64,000 nucleotides of DNA from Lentibacter algarum. Its GTDB lineage: Bacteria; Pseudomonadota; Alphaproteobacteria; Rhodobacterales; Rhodobacteraceae. Shown here one piece after another: positions 1 through 9,585 of this stretch. Location of the stretch: contig NZ_CP158687.1 of the NCBI RefSeq assembly GCF_040580765.1, forward strand, positions 2,170,001-2,234,000, in the 5' to 3' direction. The notes under the pieces are model-generated. The model was not told the DNA's origin. It was given only the letters and a program-made list of their open reading frames with translations, and did no database searches. The stretch's first letter is position 1, and each line of letters begins with the position of its first letter. Both the position numbers and the translations under genes were made by a program.

Positions 1-880
1 AGAGATAGATCGCCCAACCCACCACGCCCACGATAAGCACACCGTTGAGCAGAGTGAGGACAAAATCCATCACCGAATAGATGCGCATTTCTTCAATGAA
101 GGTGCGACGGGCCTCCTCAATAGCTTCGCGGGCGAAGTTGATCTCACCGTCATGATGGGCAAACATTTTGACTGAGTGGATATTGGTATAGCTGTCCACC
201 ACACGACCTGTGACGGCGGAGCGGGCATCGGAGGCCTTTTGCGAAGCGGGGCCAACACGCTTCAATGTCCATTGCATGAGCAAGCCATAGCCTATGAGCC
301 AGACTGCGAGCGGCAGCATCAAGCGCATATCGGCCCCATAGAGCAGGACCGCCGCGCCCACGATATAGGCCACAGAATATGTGAGAGCGTCAAAAACTTG
401 GAACACCGCCTCACCTGCGGCGGGAGGAGTTTGCATGATACGGTTGGCAATCCGGCCTGCGAAATCGTTTTCAAACCAGCCGACGGACTGGCGCAGCACA
501 TGATTGTGCGCACGCCAGCGGACCAATGTGCCAAGATTGGGCAGGATCGTATTGTTGAGAAGCAGCACATCCAGAAACTGGATTGCGGGACGGATGAGCA
601 GCACAAAGAGGGCCAGCCCGATCAGAAAGCTGCCATGCGCAGCCCAGACATCAGCGGGCGTGCCCGTCAGCACATCAACCAGCCAGCCTGTATAATAGAT
701 CAGGGCTATTTCGATGGCGGCGACGACAATCGAGAGAATGCCTGCCGCCCAGAACACAGTTTTGAATGGGCGCGTATAGCCGAGCATGAAGCGCCAAAGT
801 GTTTTGGGCGGAACATCTTCATGTGGATAGGATGTATAGGGATCAACGAGGGTTTCGAAATAGGTGAAAAGCTTTTTCAT
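1..880 (-). CDS. ABC exporter, transmembrane domain (partial, C-terminus beyond window)
   Basis: The reading frame opens at an ATG at 880 (first residues MKKLFTYFETL) and runs off the left edge, so about 293 codons are visible. Hydrophobic stretches near residues 40-68, 84-105, 165-185, 190-210 and 270-290, with a WFENDFAGRI segment, fit the type-1 exporter transmembrane domain (MsbA/LmrA class, TMD fused to NBD). No Walker motifs are inside the window because the nucleotide-binding half lies further left. Substrate cannot be told from this part; lipids or hydrophobic compounds are usual in the family. A possible 10-codon leader ORF lies 79 nt upstream. Confidence 0.85.
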   Translation of the reverse strand, partial: MKKLFTYFETLVDPYTSYPHEDVPPKTLWRFMLGYTRPFKTVFWAAGILSIVVAAIEIALIYYTGWLVDVLTGTPADVWAAHGSFLIGLALFVLLIRPAIQFLDVLLLNNTILPNLGTLVRWRAHNHVLRQSVGWFENDFAGRIANRIMQTPPAAGEAVFQVFDALTYSVAYIVGAAVLLYGADMRLMLPLAVWLIGYGLLMQWTLKRVGPASQKASDARSAVTGRVVDSYTNIHSVKMFAHHDGEINFAREAIEEARRTFIEEMRIYSVMDFVLTLLNGVLIVGVVGWAIYL

Positions 881-958
881 GATCTGGAGCCTTGGAAATA
901 AGATATGTCCGCGCAGCACGGCGCGGGCTTTGGAGGTTTTTCGCCGGGGCTTTGGCGA

Positions 959-991
959 TCACCCTTTCTTGTTCCAGATCCCGTAAAACAT
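959..991 (-). CDS. candidate 10-residue leader peptide upstream of the ABC exporter
   Basis: A strong Shine-Dalgarno AAGGAGGG (complement of 996-1003) lies 4 nt before an ATG at 991, which opens MFYGIWNKKG and then TGA. The exporter gene starts 79 nt after this stop. The ribosome site is better than that of the exporter itself, which suggests real translation as a leader or regulatory mini-ORF. The peptide resembles nothing I can name. Apart from this ORF I see no gene in 881-1179. Confidence 0.35.
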   Translation of the reverse strand: MFYGIWNKKG

Positions 992-1179
992 GAGTCCCTC
1001 CTTGTTCACTTGTGAAGGGTAGCGGAGCGCTGGTGGGGTGTCACCCCTAGAAGTGACGCTCTTGCACTGAGCTCTTACGATGTGTGTGAGCCACGGCGCT
1101 CAGGCGCGGGACCAATCCCCCCACCCCCTAGGATATTTCTGGAAAGAGGAAGCAAGCAGATCAGCCGCGCTTGACCCAG

Positions 1180-2304
1180 TCAGTCGCAGATCGCTTTGAG
1201 CGCCGTCCATTCAACATCTGTCAGCACAGAAGACGTCTTGGACTGTGTTTCTGCATGAGCGCGGGATTTGTCGGCGCGCGCTTGTGAGGGCGGGTGAGTG
1301 TTGAGATAAGCGGGCAGTGCGGGGCCGCCGCCTTCCAGTCCGAGAATGTAATCAAAAAAACTGGCGAGGCCTTCGGAACTGACTTCTGCCTCATGCAGTG
1401 CCTCCAGGGCAAAATCATCCGCGAGAATTTCAGCCTCACGGGTATAACTTGTCGAAATAAGATGCTCTGTGACAAGAACTGCGAGCGTACCACCAGAGAA
1501 ATCGCCCAGAACCATGGACAATAGGCCTGCAGAGCCCGCAGCGCGCAAAGCGCCGATGGTCGCGTCGCGGTTTTCGACGTGGCCAATTTCATGGGCCAGA
1601 ACGCCCGCGACGGCATCTGCGCTTGTGGCCTTGTCCAGAAGTCCACGCACGATCACGATCTGCCCACCAGGGGCCGCGAAGGCATTGACCATCTCATTAT
1701 CAAAGACCTTGATATCAAGGTCATACTCCATCTCGCGTCCCTCGATGAGGCGCGCCTCCATTTTATGCAGCGCAGCGAGACCTGCTTCGTTATTGCAGGT
1801 GAGGTCAGTCTCTGCCGAGCCCGCCAGAAACCACTCCATCTGATTGACAACGGCACGGCCAAACTGGACCTCGCGCTCACGCGGCATGATATGAGCAAGG
1901 CTTGTGGCCATAGCAGGCAAGATCACAAAGATCATCGCGAGGACAGCGACAACAGCCACTGTGAGCTTTGCAACCACCCGTGCACCCGTGCCTTTGTGAA
2001 TGTCGCGGCGGGTTAGATAGGGCGCTGCGCGGCGCAAGGCTGCATTCATTGCACCATCACGGCAAGAGAGACGCGCTTCGTGGTGCAGAGTTTCGTCTTC
2101 GCCTTCAATATGAAGCGCAAAGCTAAGCCAGCCGCCTTGAGGCTGATCGCGCAAGAGGCGCAACTCGGCCAGCGGCCATTCTTCGGGCTGCTCAAGCGCT
2201 TCTCCATCAAAGCTCAGAAGGCCCCGCACCTCATCAAGACGGAGGATGACTTTGTGTTTGGCAGCGGATGAGCCGTCAAAGAAGCTCCCCTCCGCTTCAA
2301 GCAT
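1180..2304 (-). CDS. M48-family membrane metalloprotease
   Basis: 374 residues. The N-terminal ~100 residues form a soluble domain without a recognised name, followed by one membrane span around residues 110-138 and an M48 peptidase domain. The zinc motif HEIGH sits near residue 238 (context LAHEIGHVENRD), and the downstream glutamate lies in a REAEILADDFALEAL segment, both standard for M48 (HtpX/BepA/Oma1) enzymes. It is a probable membrane-bound quality-control protease with its active site on the periplasmic side, though topology is inferred. The start codon overlaps the stop of the upstream DUF898 gene by one base (TGATG), so the two are translationally coupled. Confidence 0.88.
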   Translation of the reverse strand: MLEAEGSFFDGSSAAKHKVILRLDEVRGLLSFDGEALEQPEEWPLAELRLLRDQPQGGWLSFALHIEGEDETLHHEARLSCRDGAMNAALRRAAPYLTRRDIHKGTGARVVAKLTVAVVAVLAMIFVILPAMATSLAHIMPREREVQFGRAVVNQMEWFLAGSAETDLTCNNEAGLAALHKMEARLIEGREMEYDLDIKVFDNEMVNAFAAPGGQIVIVRGLLDKATSADAVAGVLAHEIGHVENRDATIGALRAAGSAGLLSMVLGDFSGGTLAVLVTEHLISTSYTREAEILADDFALEALHEAEVSSEGLASFFDYILGLEGGGPALPAYLNTHPPSQARADKSRAHAETQSKTSSVLTDVEWTALKAICD

Positions 2305-3488
2305 CAGATTGCGCCACCAATATCGAGCGCATCGGCAAAGCCTTCAGCATCCACACCTGTTTCCATCGCACGTTGCTGGATATCGTTGAGGGCGTCCGCG
2401 TTATGGACAGTAAAATTTGTGATGAAATGCGCGATGGTGGGCTGGGTGATAAACACCAGCGTCATCGCACCGAGGAGCACAAGCGCGATCAGATAGAGGA
2501 CAACCCCGAGAACGCCGACCAGACCCATATTGCCAATGCCAGCCATGCTCATCGCTGCGCCAAAGAGCAGCCCGCCGATAAAGACCAAAACTGCCACAAC
2601 GACGGCCATGATCAATGCACCGATGATATAGATTTTTATGACTTCGCCTGTTGTCGGGGTGGCTGTGAAGGTGATCTGATCACCGAGCCTGCGGTTTTCG
2701 GCCATGTAGCGAAAGCTGTGGACGCGGTAGTAGACGAAGCCGACCATGAGCCAGATATAGCCAACAAGGGCTGCGATACCCATAAGGGCTTCGGACTGGG
2801 CAGCGCCGCCGATGGCGACGCCTGCGATGAGCACACCAAGACCGATAAACACATGCTTTGCGGCCCCATAAAGTGCTGTCCATTTTCCGCCCTGCTCAAA
2901 GCGGGCGTCTCCGAAATAGCTTCGATCGGCCATGTATTTTTCAAGTTTGAAATTGCCGAGAGGAAAGAGAGCGCCAAAGCTCACCAATGTCAGAAGACCA
3001 TAGCCGATGGCGCGCGCGGCGAAGCCCCATGCGCCTTTTTCCATGCCAAAGCGCACGCCCCGCCAGCGGGTACGCGCCATTTTATAGCGGCGGGCGCGAT
3101 ACATGGCGTAAAATATCAGCGGCAGCAAGGCAAAGAGGTTGATGTAAATCAGGGCATTCAGGGCAAGTATTCCTTGCGGTGTCTCCAGATCGACAGAGTA
3201 GCTCAGACCCAAAAAGAAGAGCAGCATTTGCACGACGCCCAGATAAATCGCGAGGGCCACAATCGCGACGAGAAACCCGAGAAACTTCTCAAGGCCTGTG
3301 CCCGTGTATTCAAATGCGTCGCCATCGCCGACTGTGGAGGACCAGATATATTTGCGGATGCGCGTTTTGCCCCAGAAGCGGTAAATACCGAGTGTCACAA
3401 ATGTGAGAAGAGCTACGCTTATCGCGAGAGGGAAAAGTTCTCCTCTCGTGCCGCGATACTGGCCATTAATTTGCCCTGATGTGCTCAT
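2304..3488 (-). CDS. DUF898 / YjgN-family integral membrane protein
   Basis: 394 residues with repeated hydrophobic segments separated by short amphipathic pieces. Paired motifs typical of YjgN/DUF898 proteins are present (LGIYRFWGKTRIRKYIW near residues 33-49, and later FKLEKYMADRSYFGDARF). The family's function is unknown; it is an inner-membrane protein with an internally duplicated unit. The start has a GAGGA ribosome site about 9 nt upstream. The next gene is an M48 protease overlapping by one base; DUF898-M48 pairing recurs in proteobacteria, which suggests the two act together at the membrane. Confidence 0.85.
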   Translation of the reverse strand: MSTSGQINGQYRGTRGELFPLAISVALLTFVTLGIYRFWGKTRIRKYIWSSTVGDGDAFEYTGTGLEKFLGFLVAIVALAIYLGVVQMLLFFLGLSYSVDLETPQGILALNALIYINLFALLPLIFYAMYRARRYKMARTRWRGVRFGMEKGAWGFAARAIGYGLLTLVSFGALFPLGNFKLEKYMADRSYFGDARFEQGGKWTALYGAAKHVFIGLGVLIAGVAIGGAAQSEALMGIAALVGYIWLMVGFVYYRVHSFRYMAENRRLGDQITFTATPTTGEVIKIYIIGALIMAVVVAVLVFIGGLLFGAAMSMAGIGNMGLVGVLGVVLYLIALVLLGAMTLVFITQPTIAHFITNFTVHNADALNDIQQRAMETGVDAEGFADALDIGGAI

Positions 3489-3585
3489 TCTTTAAATCCT
3501 CACTGTTGAAATCGCTCTCGCGCTGAAAGCTTAACCAAGATTATGAAGGCCATAGGGCTAATCACGCAAGTTATATTGCGTTTAT

Positions 3586-5925
3586 TCAGTCAAACTTCAT
3601 ATTACGTGGGAAGCCGTAGGGTGGGCGTTTGCCGACCCCTGCCCGCTTGCCGAGCCAGTCAGACAGGTCGGGTTCTGTGCGGGTTTTACCGCCACCCATC
3701 GCCCAGCTGAGGCCCTCGGACCACGTGAATGTGGTCAGATCAGAGAGGCCGCCATCAAGCTCAAGCGCGCCCTGCTTGCCGCGAGCCATGTTATACTTCT
3801 GCAAACGCACGCCTTTGCCACGGCCAAGCTCAGGCAATTCTGCAACGGGGAACACAAGGAACTTGCCGTTTTGGCTGACGATGGCGACATGATCGCCAGT
3901 GAGCGGCTTACAGATCATAGCGCGAGCATCATCTTTGACATTCAGCACTTGTTTGCCTGATTTGGTCTGCGCCAACACTTCCTCTTCGGGAACAACGAAG
4001 CCGTTCCCCTCTGAGGACGCGAGCAACAGCTTGCGGCCCTTTTGGTGCACAAAGAGAGAGACAATCTCGGCCTCATTGGGCAGATCAACCATGAGACGTA
4101 AGGGCTCGCCCATGCCTCGGCCACCTGGAAGATTGGCCGCACCCAGCGTGTAGAAGCGCCCGTTTGAGCCCATCAATACGATTTTGTCTGTGGTCTCGGC
4201 ATGAAAGGCAAATCGGGCTTCATCACCATCTTTGAACTTGAGCTCACGGGTCAGATCAATGTGGCCCGACATGGCGCGGATCCAGCCCATTTTAGAGCAG
4301 ACGATAGTGATCGGCTCTTTCTCGATCATAGCTTCAAGCGGTACATCCTCGACTTCGCCCGCCTCAGCAAAGAGCGTACGGCGCGCGCCGCCTTCGTAGT
4401 CTTTGCCAAAGGTTTTCTTGGCAAGCTTGAGCTGATCGGCAATGGCGGCCCATTGCAGGCTGTCACTTTCGAGCAAGTCTTCAAGGCCTGCGCGCTCTTC
4501 CATGAGCTTATCTCGCTCGGCGACAAGCTCCATCTCTTCAAGTTTGCGCAAAGAGCGCAGCCGCATGTTTAGGATCGCGTCGGCTTGCGCCTCTGTCAGG
4601 CCATCATCCGAGCCAGCTTTGGGCGAAACATAGTCGCTCTCGTCAGTGGCACGCACAAATGTCTGGCCCCAGTCTTCCCGCATCAAGGCGGCCTTGGGCT
4701 CGTCATCGTAGCGAATGATGTCAATGACACGGTCGAGATTGAGGAAGGCGATGATAAAGCCTTCGAGCACCTCAAGGCGCACATCAATCTTTTCCATCCG
4801 GTGCTGACTGCGCCGGATGAGGACTTCGCGGCGGAAATCAAGGAAGGCGCGCAGCACCTCTTTCATCGAGCAAACCTTGGGCGTAACGCCGTCAATCAAC
4901 ACGTTCATGTTGAGCGAGAAGCGCGTCTCAAGATCTGAATTGCGGAACATCATGTTCATCAGAACGTCAGGGTCGACGTTCTTGGAGCGCGGCTCGAGCA
5001 CAAGGCGGATATCTTCGGCGGATTCGTCGCGCACATCACCAAGGATCGGGATTTTTTTCAGCTGGATCAGCTCGGCGATCTTTTCGATCAACTTGGACTT
5101 CTGCACCTGATAGGGGATTTCCGTGATCACGATCTGCCAGAGGCCGCGCCCGAGGTCTTCGACCTCCCATTTGGAGCGTAGGCGGAACGAGCCACGGCCT
5201 GTGCGATAGGCCTGCGCGATATTTTCGCGCGGCTCGACAATTGTGCCGCCTGTTGGAAAATCGGGGCCCGGCACAAAACCAAGCAGAGTATCGTCGCGCG
5301 CATCAGGTGTCTTGATCAGATGAAGGCAGGCATCGATCAGCTCAGCGATATTGTGCGGCGGGATATTTGTCGCCATGCCCACAGCGATCCCTGTGGAGCC
5401 GTTGGCGAGGAGATTGGGAAAGGTCGCAGGCAGAACCGCAGGCTCTTCGAGACGCCCATCGTAGTTGGGGCGATAGTCTACCGCGTTTTCGGCCAGACCT
5501 TCGAGCATAGATTCGGCAACCACTGTCATGCGCGCTTCTGTATAACGCGCGGCGGCAGGGTTATCGCCGTCGATATTGCCGAAGTTGCCTTGTCCGTCAA
5601 CGAGCGGATAGCGCACGTTGAAGTCCTGTGCGAGGCGAGCCATCGCATCATAGATCGCAGCATCACCGTGAGGGTGAAAATCACCCATTGTGTCGCCAGA
5701 AATCTTTGCAGACTTGAGGAAACCGCCTGTAGAACTGAGGCGCAAGCGGCTCATCGCATAGAGGATACGGCGGTGCACGGGTTTGAGGCCATCACGGGCA
5801 TCGGGCAACGCACGGTGCATGATCGTGGAGAGCGCATAGGTGAGATAGCGCTCGCCAATGGCGCGGCGCAGCGGCTCTAGGTGCTCGACCTCGGGCGTAT
5901 CTTCATCATCGATCAAATCGCTCAT
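3586..5925 (-). CDS. parC: DNA topoisomerase IV subunit A
   Basis: 779 residues from the ATG at 5925 ([13 protein letters not shown]); an upstream in-frame TTG at 5967 is possible but less likely. Subunit A of topoisomerase IV breaks and rejoins DNA to decatenate daughter chromosomes and pairs with ParE, which is not in this window. The catalytic tyrosine is Tyr128 in [11 protein letters not shown], and the winged-helix region contains [12 protein letters not shown] at 84-95. The C-terminal third holds beta-pinwheel-like repeats but no GyrA-box of the form QRRGGKG, which separates it from GyrA. The quinolone-contact position equivalent to E. coli Ser80 is Ala here (residue 89), which I believe is common in alphaproteobacterial ParC. 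Confidence 0.95.
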   Translation of the reverse strand: MSDLIDDEDTPEVEHLEPLRRAIGERYLTYALSTIMHRALPDARDGLKPVHRRILYAMSRLRLSSTGGFLKSAKISGDTMGDFHPHGDAAIYDAMARLAQDFNVRYPLVDGQGNFGNIDGDNPAAARYTEARMTVVAESMLEGLAENAVDYRPNYDGRLEEPAVLPATFPNLLANGSTGIAVGMATNIPPHNIAELIDACLHLIKTPDARDDTLLGFVPGPDFPTGGTIVEPRENIAQAYRTGRGSFRLRSKWEVEDLGRGLWQIVITEIPYQVQKSKLIEKIAELIQLKKIPILGDVRDESAEDIRLVLEPRSKNVDPDVLMNMMFRNSDLETRFSLNMNVLIDGVTPKVCSMKEVLRAFLDFRREVLIRRSQHRMEKIDVRLEVLEGFIIAFLNLDRVIDIIRYDDEPKAALMREDWGQTFVRATDESDYVSPKAGSDDGLTEAQADAILNMRLRSLRKLEEMELVAERDKLMEERAGLEDLLESDSLQWAAIADQLKLAKKTFGKDYEGGARRTLFAEAGEVEDVPLEAMIEKEPITIVCSKMGWIRAMSGHIDLTRELKFKDGDEARFAFHAETTDKIVLMGSNGRFYTLGAANLPGGRGMGEPLRLMVDLPNEAEIVSLFVHQKGRKLLLASSEGNGFVVPEEEVLAQTKSGKQVLNVKDDARAMICKPLTGDHVAIVSQNGKFLVFPVAELPELGRGKGVRLQKYNMARGKQGALELDGGLSDLTTFTWSEGLSWAMGGGKTRTEPDLSDWLGKRAGVGKRPPYGFPRNMKFD

Positions 5926-6094
5926 GGGGCGTGTGTAAAGGCTTTCGCAGGCGGATTGAATCCCCAAAATGCCTGTTGACGTTGCATTTATACAAAATGG
6001 GGAAACTCCCTAAATGATTCTCCTCCTTTTTGCTCGCGAATCGCGTAAGGTGGTGCCAAGGGTTTTGTGGGTTTTACGTAAGGGGTTGTGCCAA

Positions 6095-6661
6095 ATGTGG
6101 CGTTTTATTTTAGTAACTTTCGGTTTTTTGTTTTTTGCTTTTTATGAGTTGAGTGGCGGCGCGGACTACGCGCCAAAAGACGGATCGCGCCAATCAGTGG
6201 CTGCAGAACGCGCCCAAGCCGCAGAACAAAAGCGCCTCGCATTTCTTCAAGCAAAACCGAGAGAAAAAGCCCCCCTTCCCGTCGCTGCTGAAGTGATTAC
6301 CGGTGGCGATGACACGGTTGTTCTGGCCTCTGCTGGTGGAAGCGCGTTGCCGCTGCCAAAGCCCAGCGCGGTGACACTCGACCAAGCAGTAATTGATGTG
6401 GCGAAAGCCGAAAACCTCACCGAAGTTGCAGCCAGCGCATCTACCAACACCGCCTTTGGCGACGACATTCGCGAAGTCACGGGCGGGCGTGTGAACCTGC
6501 GCCGTGGACCCGGAACAAACTTTAACGCCGTCGGCAGACTGACCCACGGCGAGCAAGTCTTGGTGCTTTCTGAAGAGAACGGCTGGGTCAAGCTGCGCGT
6601 CCTTGAGACTGGACGCATAGGGTATATGGCTGATTTTCTGGTTTCGGACGCAGCCAACTGA
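6095..6661 (+). CDS. SH3b-domain protein with N-terminal membrane anchor
   Basis: 188 residues from ATG 6095, chosen because AAGGGG lies about 10 nt upstream and the protein then begins with a hydrophobic segment (residues 2-18, WRFILVTFGFLFFAFYEL) that acts as signal anchor. A low-complexity linker follows. The C-terminal ~65 residues form a bacterial SH3 domain (VNLRRGPGTNFNAVGRL ... GWVKLRV). Such domains bind peptidoglycan or cell-wall peptides, so a periplasmic envelope role is likely. An upstream in-frame ATG at 6014 would add 27 residues before the anchor and seems unlikely. Confidence 0.8.
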   Translation: MWRFILVTFGFLFFAFYELSGGADYAPKDGSRQSVAAERAQAAEQKRLAFLQAKPREKAPLPVAAEVITGGDDTVVLASAGGSALPLPKPSAVTLDQAVIDVAKAENLTEVAASASTNTAFGDDIREVTGGRVNLRRGPGTNFNAVGRLTHGEQVLVLSEENGWVKLRVLETGRIGYMADFLVSDAAN

Positions 6662-6699
6662 GCCTTGCCAGAACGTGATGCGCCACGTAAGCGGGCAAG

Positions 6700-7530
6700 A
6701 TGAGCAAAACAATTCTGATCACAGGCTGCTCCTCGGGGCTTGGTTATGACGCGGCACACGGGCTGAAACAACGCGGCTGGAGGGTTTTTGCAACTTGCCG
6801 CAAGGAAGCAGATTGTGCGCGGCTCAGGGGCGAAGGCTTAGAGAGTTTTCGGCTCGATTATGCATCAAGCGAAAGCATAGACGCGGCCGTCGCCGAGGTT
6901 CTTGGGCGCACGGGGGGAACGTTGGATGCGCTCTACAACAATGGAGCCTTTGCTCTGCCCGGCGCTGTCGAAGACTTACCGCGAGAGGGCTTGAGAGAGA
7001 TTTACGAGACAAACCTCTTTGGTGTCCACGAACTGAGCTGCAAGATCATTCCAGTAATGCGCGCACAGGGGCACGGGCGGATCATCAACTGTTCTTCTGT
7101 GCTGGGCCTTGTGCCTATGCGCTGGCGTGGCGCGTATTCCAGCACGAAATTTGCGCTTGAAGGCCTTACGGATACGCTGCGCATCGAGATGCGCGACACG
7201 CCGATCCACATTATCACGGTTGAGCCTGGGCCGATCACTTCGGATATCCGCAAGAACTCAATCGGACCATTTGAGCGGCACGTAAATTGGCAGGCCTCGC
7301 CACGACGGGCGCAATATGAGGACAGTCTCTTGAAGCGGCTTTATACACCCACCGAAGGGCCTGATCGCTTTGAGCTTCCAGCCTCGGCTGTTACAAAAAA
7401 GCTCATTCATGCGCTGGAAAGCGCGCGCCCGAAACCAAGATATTTTGTCACCACACCGACCTATCTTATGGCGGCGGCGCGGCGGATTTTGCCAACTCGA
7501 CTTCTAGACTGGCTGATCGCGAAGAGCTGA
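6700..7530 (+). CDS. short-chain dehydrogenase/reductase (SDR)
   Basis: 276 residues. The N-terminal Rossmann motif is TGCSSGLGYDAA (residues 8-19), a NNGA motif follows, then a catalytic serine in NCSSVLG and the active-site pair YSSTKFALEG (YxxxK). This is the classical SDR layout; NAD(P)-dependent oxidation or reduction of an unknown alcohol/ketone. The longer C-terminus (EPGPITSDIRKNSI and beyond) resembles retinol/17-beta-hydroxysteroid-type SDRs. Its last 65 bp overlap the 3' end of the convergent DMT transporter gene. Confidence 0.88.
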   Translation: MSKTILITGCSSGLGYDAAHGLKQRGWRVFATCRKEADCARLRGEGLESFRLDYASSESIDAAVAEVLGRTGGTLDALYNNGAFALPGAVEDLPREGLREIYETNLFGVHELSCKIIPVMRAQGHGRIINCSSVLGLVPMRWRGAYSSTKFALEGLTDTLRIEMRDTPIHIITVEPGPITSDIRKNSIGPFERHVNWQASPRRAQYEDSLLKRLYTPTEGPDRFELPASAVTKKLIHALESARPKPRYFVTTPTYLMAAARRILPTRLLDWLIAKS

Positions 7531-8425
7531 GACGGCGTTCGCGCCAAACGATAAATAGCCCTCCTGCCGCGATGAGAAACGCGCCCGGGAAGAGATCAGA
7601 CCAAGGCGTTTCACTGTAAAAGAGCCAGCCGAGGACGAAAGCCATCGGAATACCAAAATAGCTGAAGGGGGCAAGGTTGCTTTGCTCGGTCATGCGGTAG
7701 GCCATAACGTAGAGCAGCACAGCGACGCCACCGAAGAAGCCCATCAGCATGATCCATCCAAGGTCTGTCCAGCTTTGTAACAAGCTGAACCCGCCCCAAA
7801 AGAAGGCGAGCACAAGCGACCCGAACAGCGCGGCACTGGCCGAATAGACATTGACCAGCGGGGTCACGACATCTTCATCAAAGAGACGCGCCGTGACGGC
7901 AGTGCTTGCATAAAGCGCAGCTGCTCCGAGGGGCAAGAGCGCGGCGGCTCCAAACGCCTCACTGCTTGGCCCAACGACAAGGATCACTCCCAAAAAGCCA
8001 ATCAGAACAGCGAGCCAGCGCATCGGGCCGACCCTTTCGCCCAAAAGTGGCCACGCGAGCGCGGTGGCAAAAATGGCGGAGGCGTAGCTCAGGGTTGAAG
8101 CTGTCGCGAAGGGCATAAAGACAAGCGAGCCATAAAACATGAGCTGCGCGAACGAAACGAGCAGCCCACGCAGAAAGCCGAGTTTCCACTGACGGATTTT
8201 CCAACGCTTGCCTGCGTTGCGCCAGCGCGCCGAGGCATACAGCGCGATAAGACTTGGCACGAGGCCGAAGACATTGCGGTATGCAGACAGCTCTGCCGAG
8301 GTATAGCGGGGCGAAAGATGCTTGATGATCAGGCCCATCAAATCAAAAAACAGCAGCGCCGCGAGGCACAGTAGGATGGCGAGAACAGTGTTATCGCCCG
8401 CACGCGGGCCTGAAGGCTGTGTCAT
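7466..8425 (-). CDS. DMT-superfamily transporter (EamA domains)
   Basis: 319 residues with about ten hydrophobic helices in two EamA-like halves; SELSAYRNVFGLVPSLIALY and a GERVGPMRWLAVLIGFLGVILVVGP segment are characteristic of the S-adenosylmethionine/RhaT-like drug-metabolite transporter group. An inner-membrane exporter or importer of small metabolites; the substrate cannot be read from sequence. The charged C-terminal tail (WRERRLSSSRS) is probably cytoplasmic. The 3' end overlaps the convergent SDR gene. Confidence 0.85.
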   Translation of the reverse strand: MTQPSGPRAGDNTVLAILLCLAALLFFDLMGLIIKHLSPRYTSAELSAYRNVFGLVPSLIALYASARWRNAGKRWKIRQWKLGFLRGLLVSFAQLMFYGSLVFMPFATASTLSYASAIFATALAWPLLGERVGPMRWLAVLIGFLGVILVVGPSSEAFGAAALLPLGAAALYASTAVTARLFDEDVVTPLVNVYSASAALFGSLVLAFFWGGFSLLQSWTDLGWIMLMGFFGGVAVLLYVMAYRMTEQSNLAPFSYFGIPMAFVLGWLFYSETPWSDLFPGAFLIAAGGLFIVWRERRLSSSRSASLEVELAKSAAPPP

Positions 8426-8529
8426 GGCGCGACGCTAGCGGCAATCTGACCCGTGCGCCAGATTTGCCCTCGTAATCCTGAAAAAAACCTCTAGATGGGA
8501 TGAAAGCTTATAAAAAAGGGGGCCAAGTC

Positions 8530-8733
8530 ATGGCTGGTGATCCACTTTTTCTTGTTACTGCCGTAGCCTGTGTGGCTGTTCTGATCATTTTGATGATCGG
8601 TGTTGGCGGCTTCGCCAAAGGCGGCGAATTTAACCGCAAACACGCAAACCGCATCATGCGTTGGCGGATCGGAGCGCAGTTTATTGCTGTCGCGCTGATC
8701 CTGCTGTTCGTTTGGTTGCGTTCGGGAGGATAA
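8530..8733 (+). CDS. small twin-transmembrane protein (HIG1-like)
   Basis: 67 residues from ATG 8530, placed by an AAGGGGG ribosome site 8 nt upstream; an upstream ATG at 8500 has no such site. Two membrane helices (residues 6-27 and 44-64) flank a short basic loop with KGGEFNRKHANRIMRWRI, the pattern of bacterial HIG1-type twin-TM proteins. Eukaryotic HIG1 proteins help assemble respiratory complexes; a similar role here is only an analogy. It sits 4 nt before the corrinoid adenosyltransferase gene, so the two are surely co-transcribed. Confidence 0.75.
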   Translation: MAGDPLFLVTAVACVAVLIILMIGVGGFAKGGEFNRKHANRIMRWRIGAQFIAVALILLFVWLRSGG

Positions 8734-8737
8734 AACT

Positions 8738-9310
8738 ATGGTTGTATTGAACAAAATTTATACGCGCACTGGCGACCGTGGTGACACGGCTTTGGGCAAT
8801 GGCTCACGGGTTGCAAAGCACTCAGCACGCGTTGCGGCCTATGGCACGTCAGACGAGCTAAACGCGACGATTGGTGTCGCGCGTCTGAATGCTGAGGGCG
8901 AGATGGACGCAGCATTGGCGCGCATCCAGAACGATCTTTTCGATCTTGGCGCTGACCTTTGTACGCCTGATATCGACAAGGACGAACAGGCCGAATATCC
9001 GCCCCTGCGCATGATCGAAGAGCAGGTGAAGCGCTTGGAGGCCGAGATTGACGTGATGAATGCGGACCTCGAGCCGCTCCGCAGCTTTATTCTGCCCGGT
9101 GGATCGGCATTGGCGGCACATCTCCATATCTGCCGCACCGTTTCACGCCGCGCTGAACGCAAAACAACCGAGCTTGCCTCGACAGAAGAAGTCAACGAAT
9201 GGGCGGTAAAATACCTTAACCGCCTGTCTGACTGGTTCTTTGTTGCTGCGCGCCATAGCAATGACGGCGGCAAGGCCGATGTACTTTGGGTTCCGGGCGC
9301 GAACCGCTAG
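8738..9310 (+). CDS. PduO-type cob(I)alamin adenosyltransferase
   Basis: 190 residues. The ATP-binding N-terminus YTRTGDRGDTALGNGSRV (residues 6-23), the segment AAYGTSDELNA, and the C-terminal signature HICRTVSRRAERKT plus YLNRLSDWFFVAAR identify the PduO/MMAB family. The enzyme transfers adenosyl from ATP to cob(I)alamin to make adenosylcobalamin, the cofactor for methylmalonyl-CoA and ethylmalonyl-CoA mutases. That fits the mcd gene in this window. It ends before a strong terminator and forms a two-gene unit with the twin-TM protein. Confidence 0.9.
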   Translation: MVVLNKIYTRTGDRGDTALGNGSRVAKHSARVAAYGTSDELNATIGVARLNAEGEMDAALARIQNDLFDLGADLCTPDIDKDEQAEYPPLRMIEEQVKRLEAEIDVMNADLEPLRSFILPGGSALAAHLHICRTVSRRAERKTTELASTEEVNEWAVKYLNRLSDWFFVAARHSNDGGKADVLWVPGANR

Positions 9311-9338
9311 GCCGAAAGTCTTACGCCAATCACATGAG

Positions 9339-9375
9339 AAAACGCCCTGCCCTTGCGCGGGGCGTTTTTGTTTTT
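9339..9375 (+). terminator. rho-independent terminator after the adenosyltransferase
   Basis: AACGCCC pairs with GGGCGTT around a GC-rich loop and is followed by a T-rich run (TTTTTGTTTTT). It ends the twin-TM/adenosyltransferase unit. Confidence 0.8.
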
Positions 9376-9585
9376 GGTGATGGGCGCGGGGCGCTTACTC
9401 TGCGGAAAAGCTGTGTGTCGTAATATTTTTGCAAAGATCAGGCCTGAAAAAGCCATAACGCGGCGTCTCTGAGACAAAACGTGACGATTTTGCCCTGTTA
9501 TGCCTTCGAGCGAGGCGATATTCAGGCAGAGGAAAATATGGAGTCGCTTCAGCGGCCAAATGAAACCTTAAAGGAGTGACCGCCA

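Noticed and set aside
176..901. 241-codon plus-strand frame at the left edge
   Set aside because: Antisense to the ABC transporter membrane domain, which has clear helices; the plus frame has no recognisable domain.
2268..3479. 403-codon plus-strand frame opposite the DUF898 gene
   Set aside because: Composition is His/Cys/Asp-rich with no known motif; it is antisense shadow of a well-supported membrane protein.
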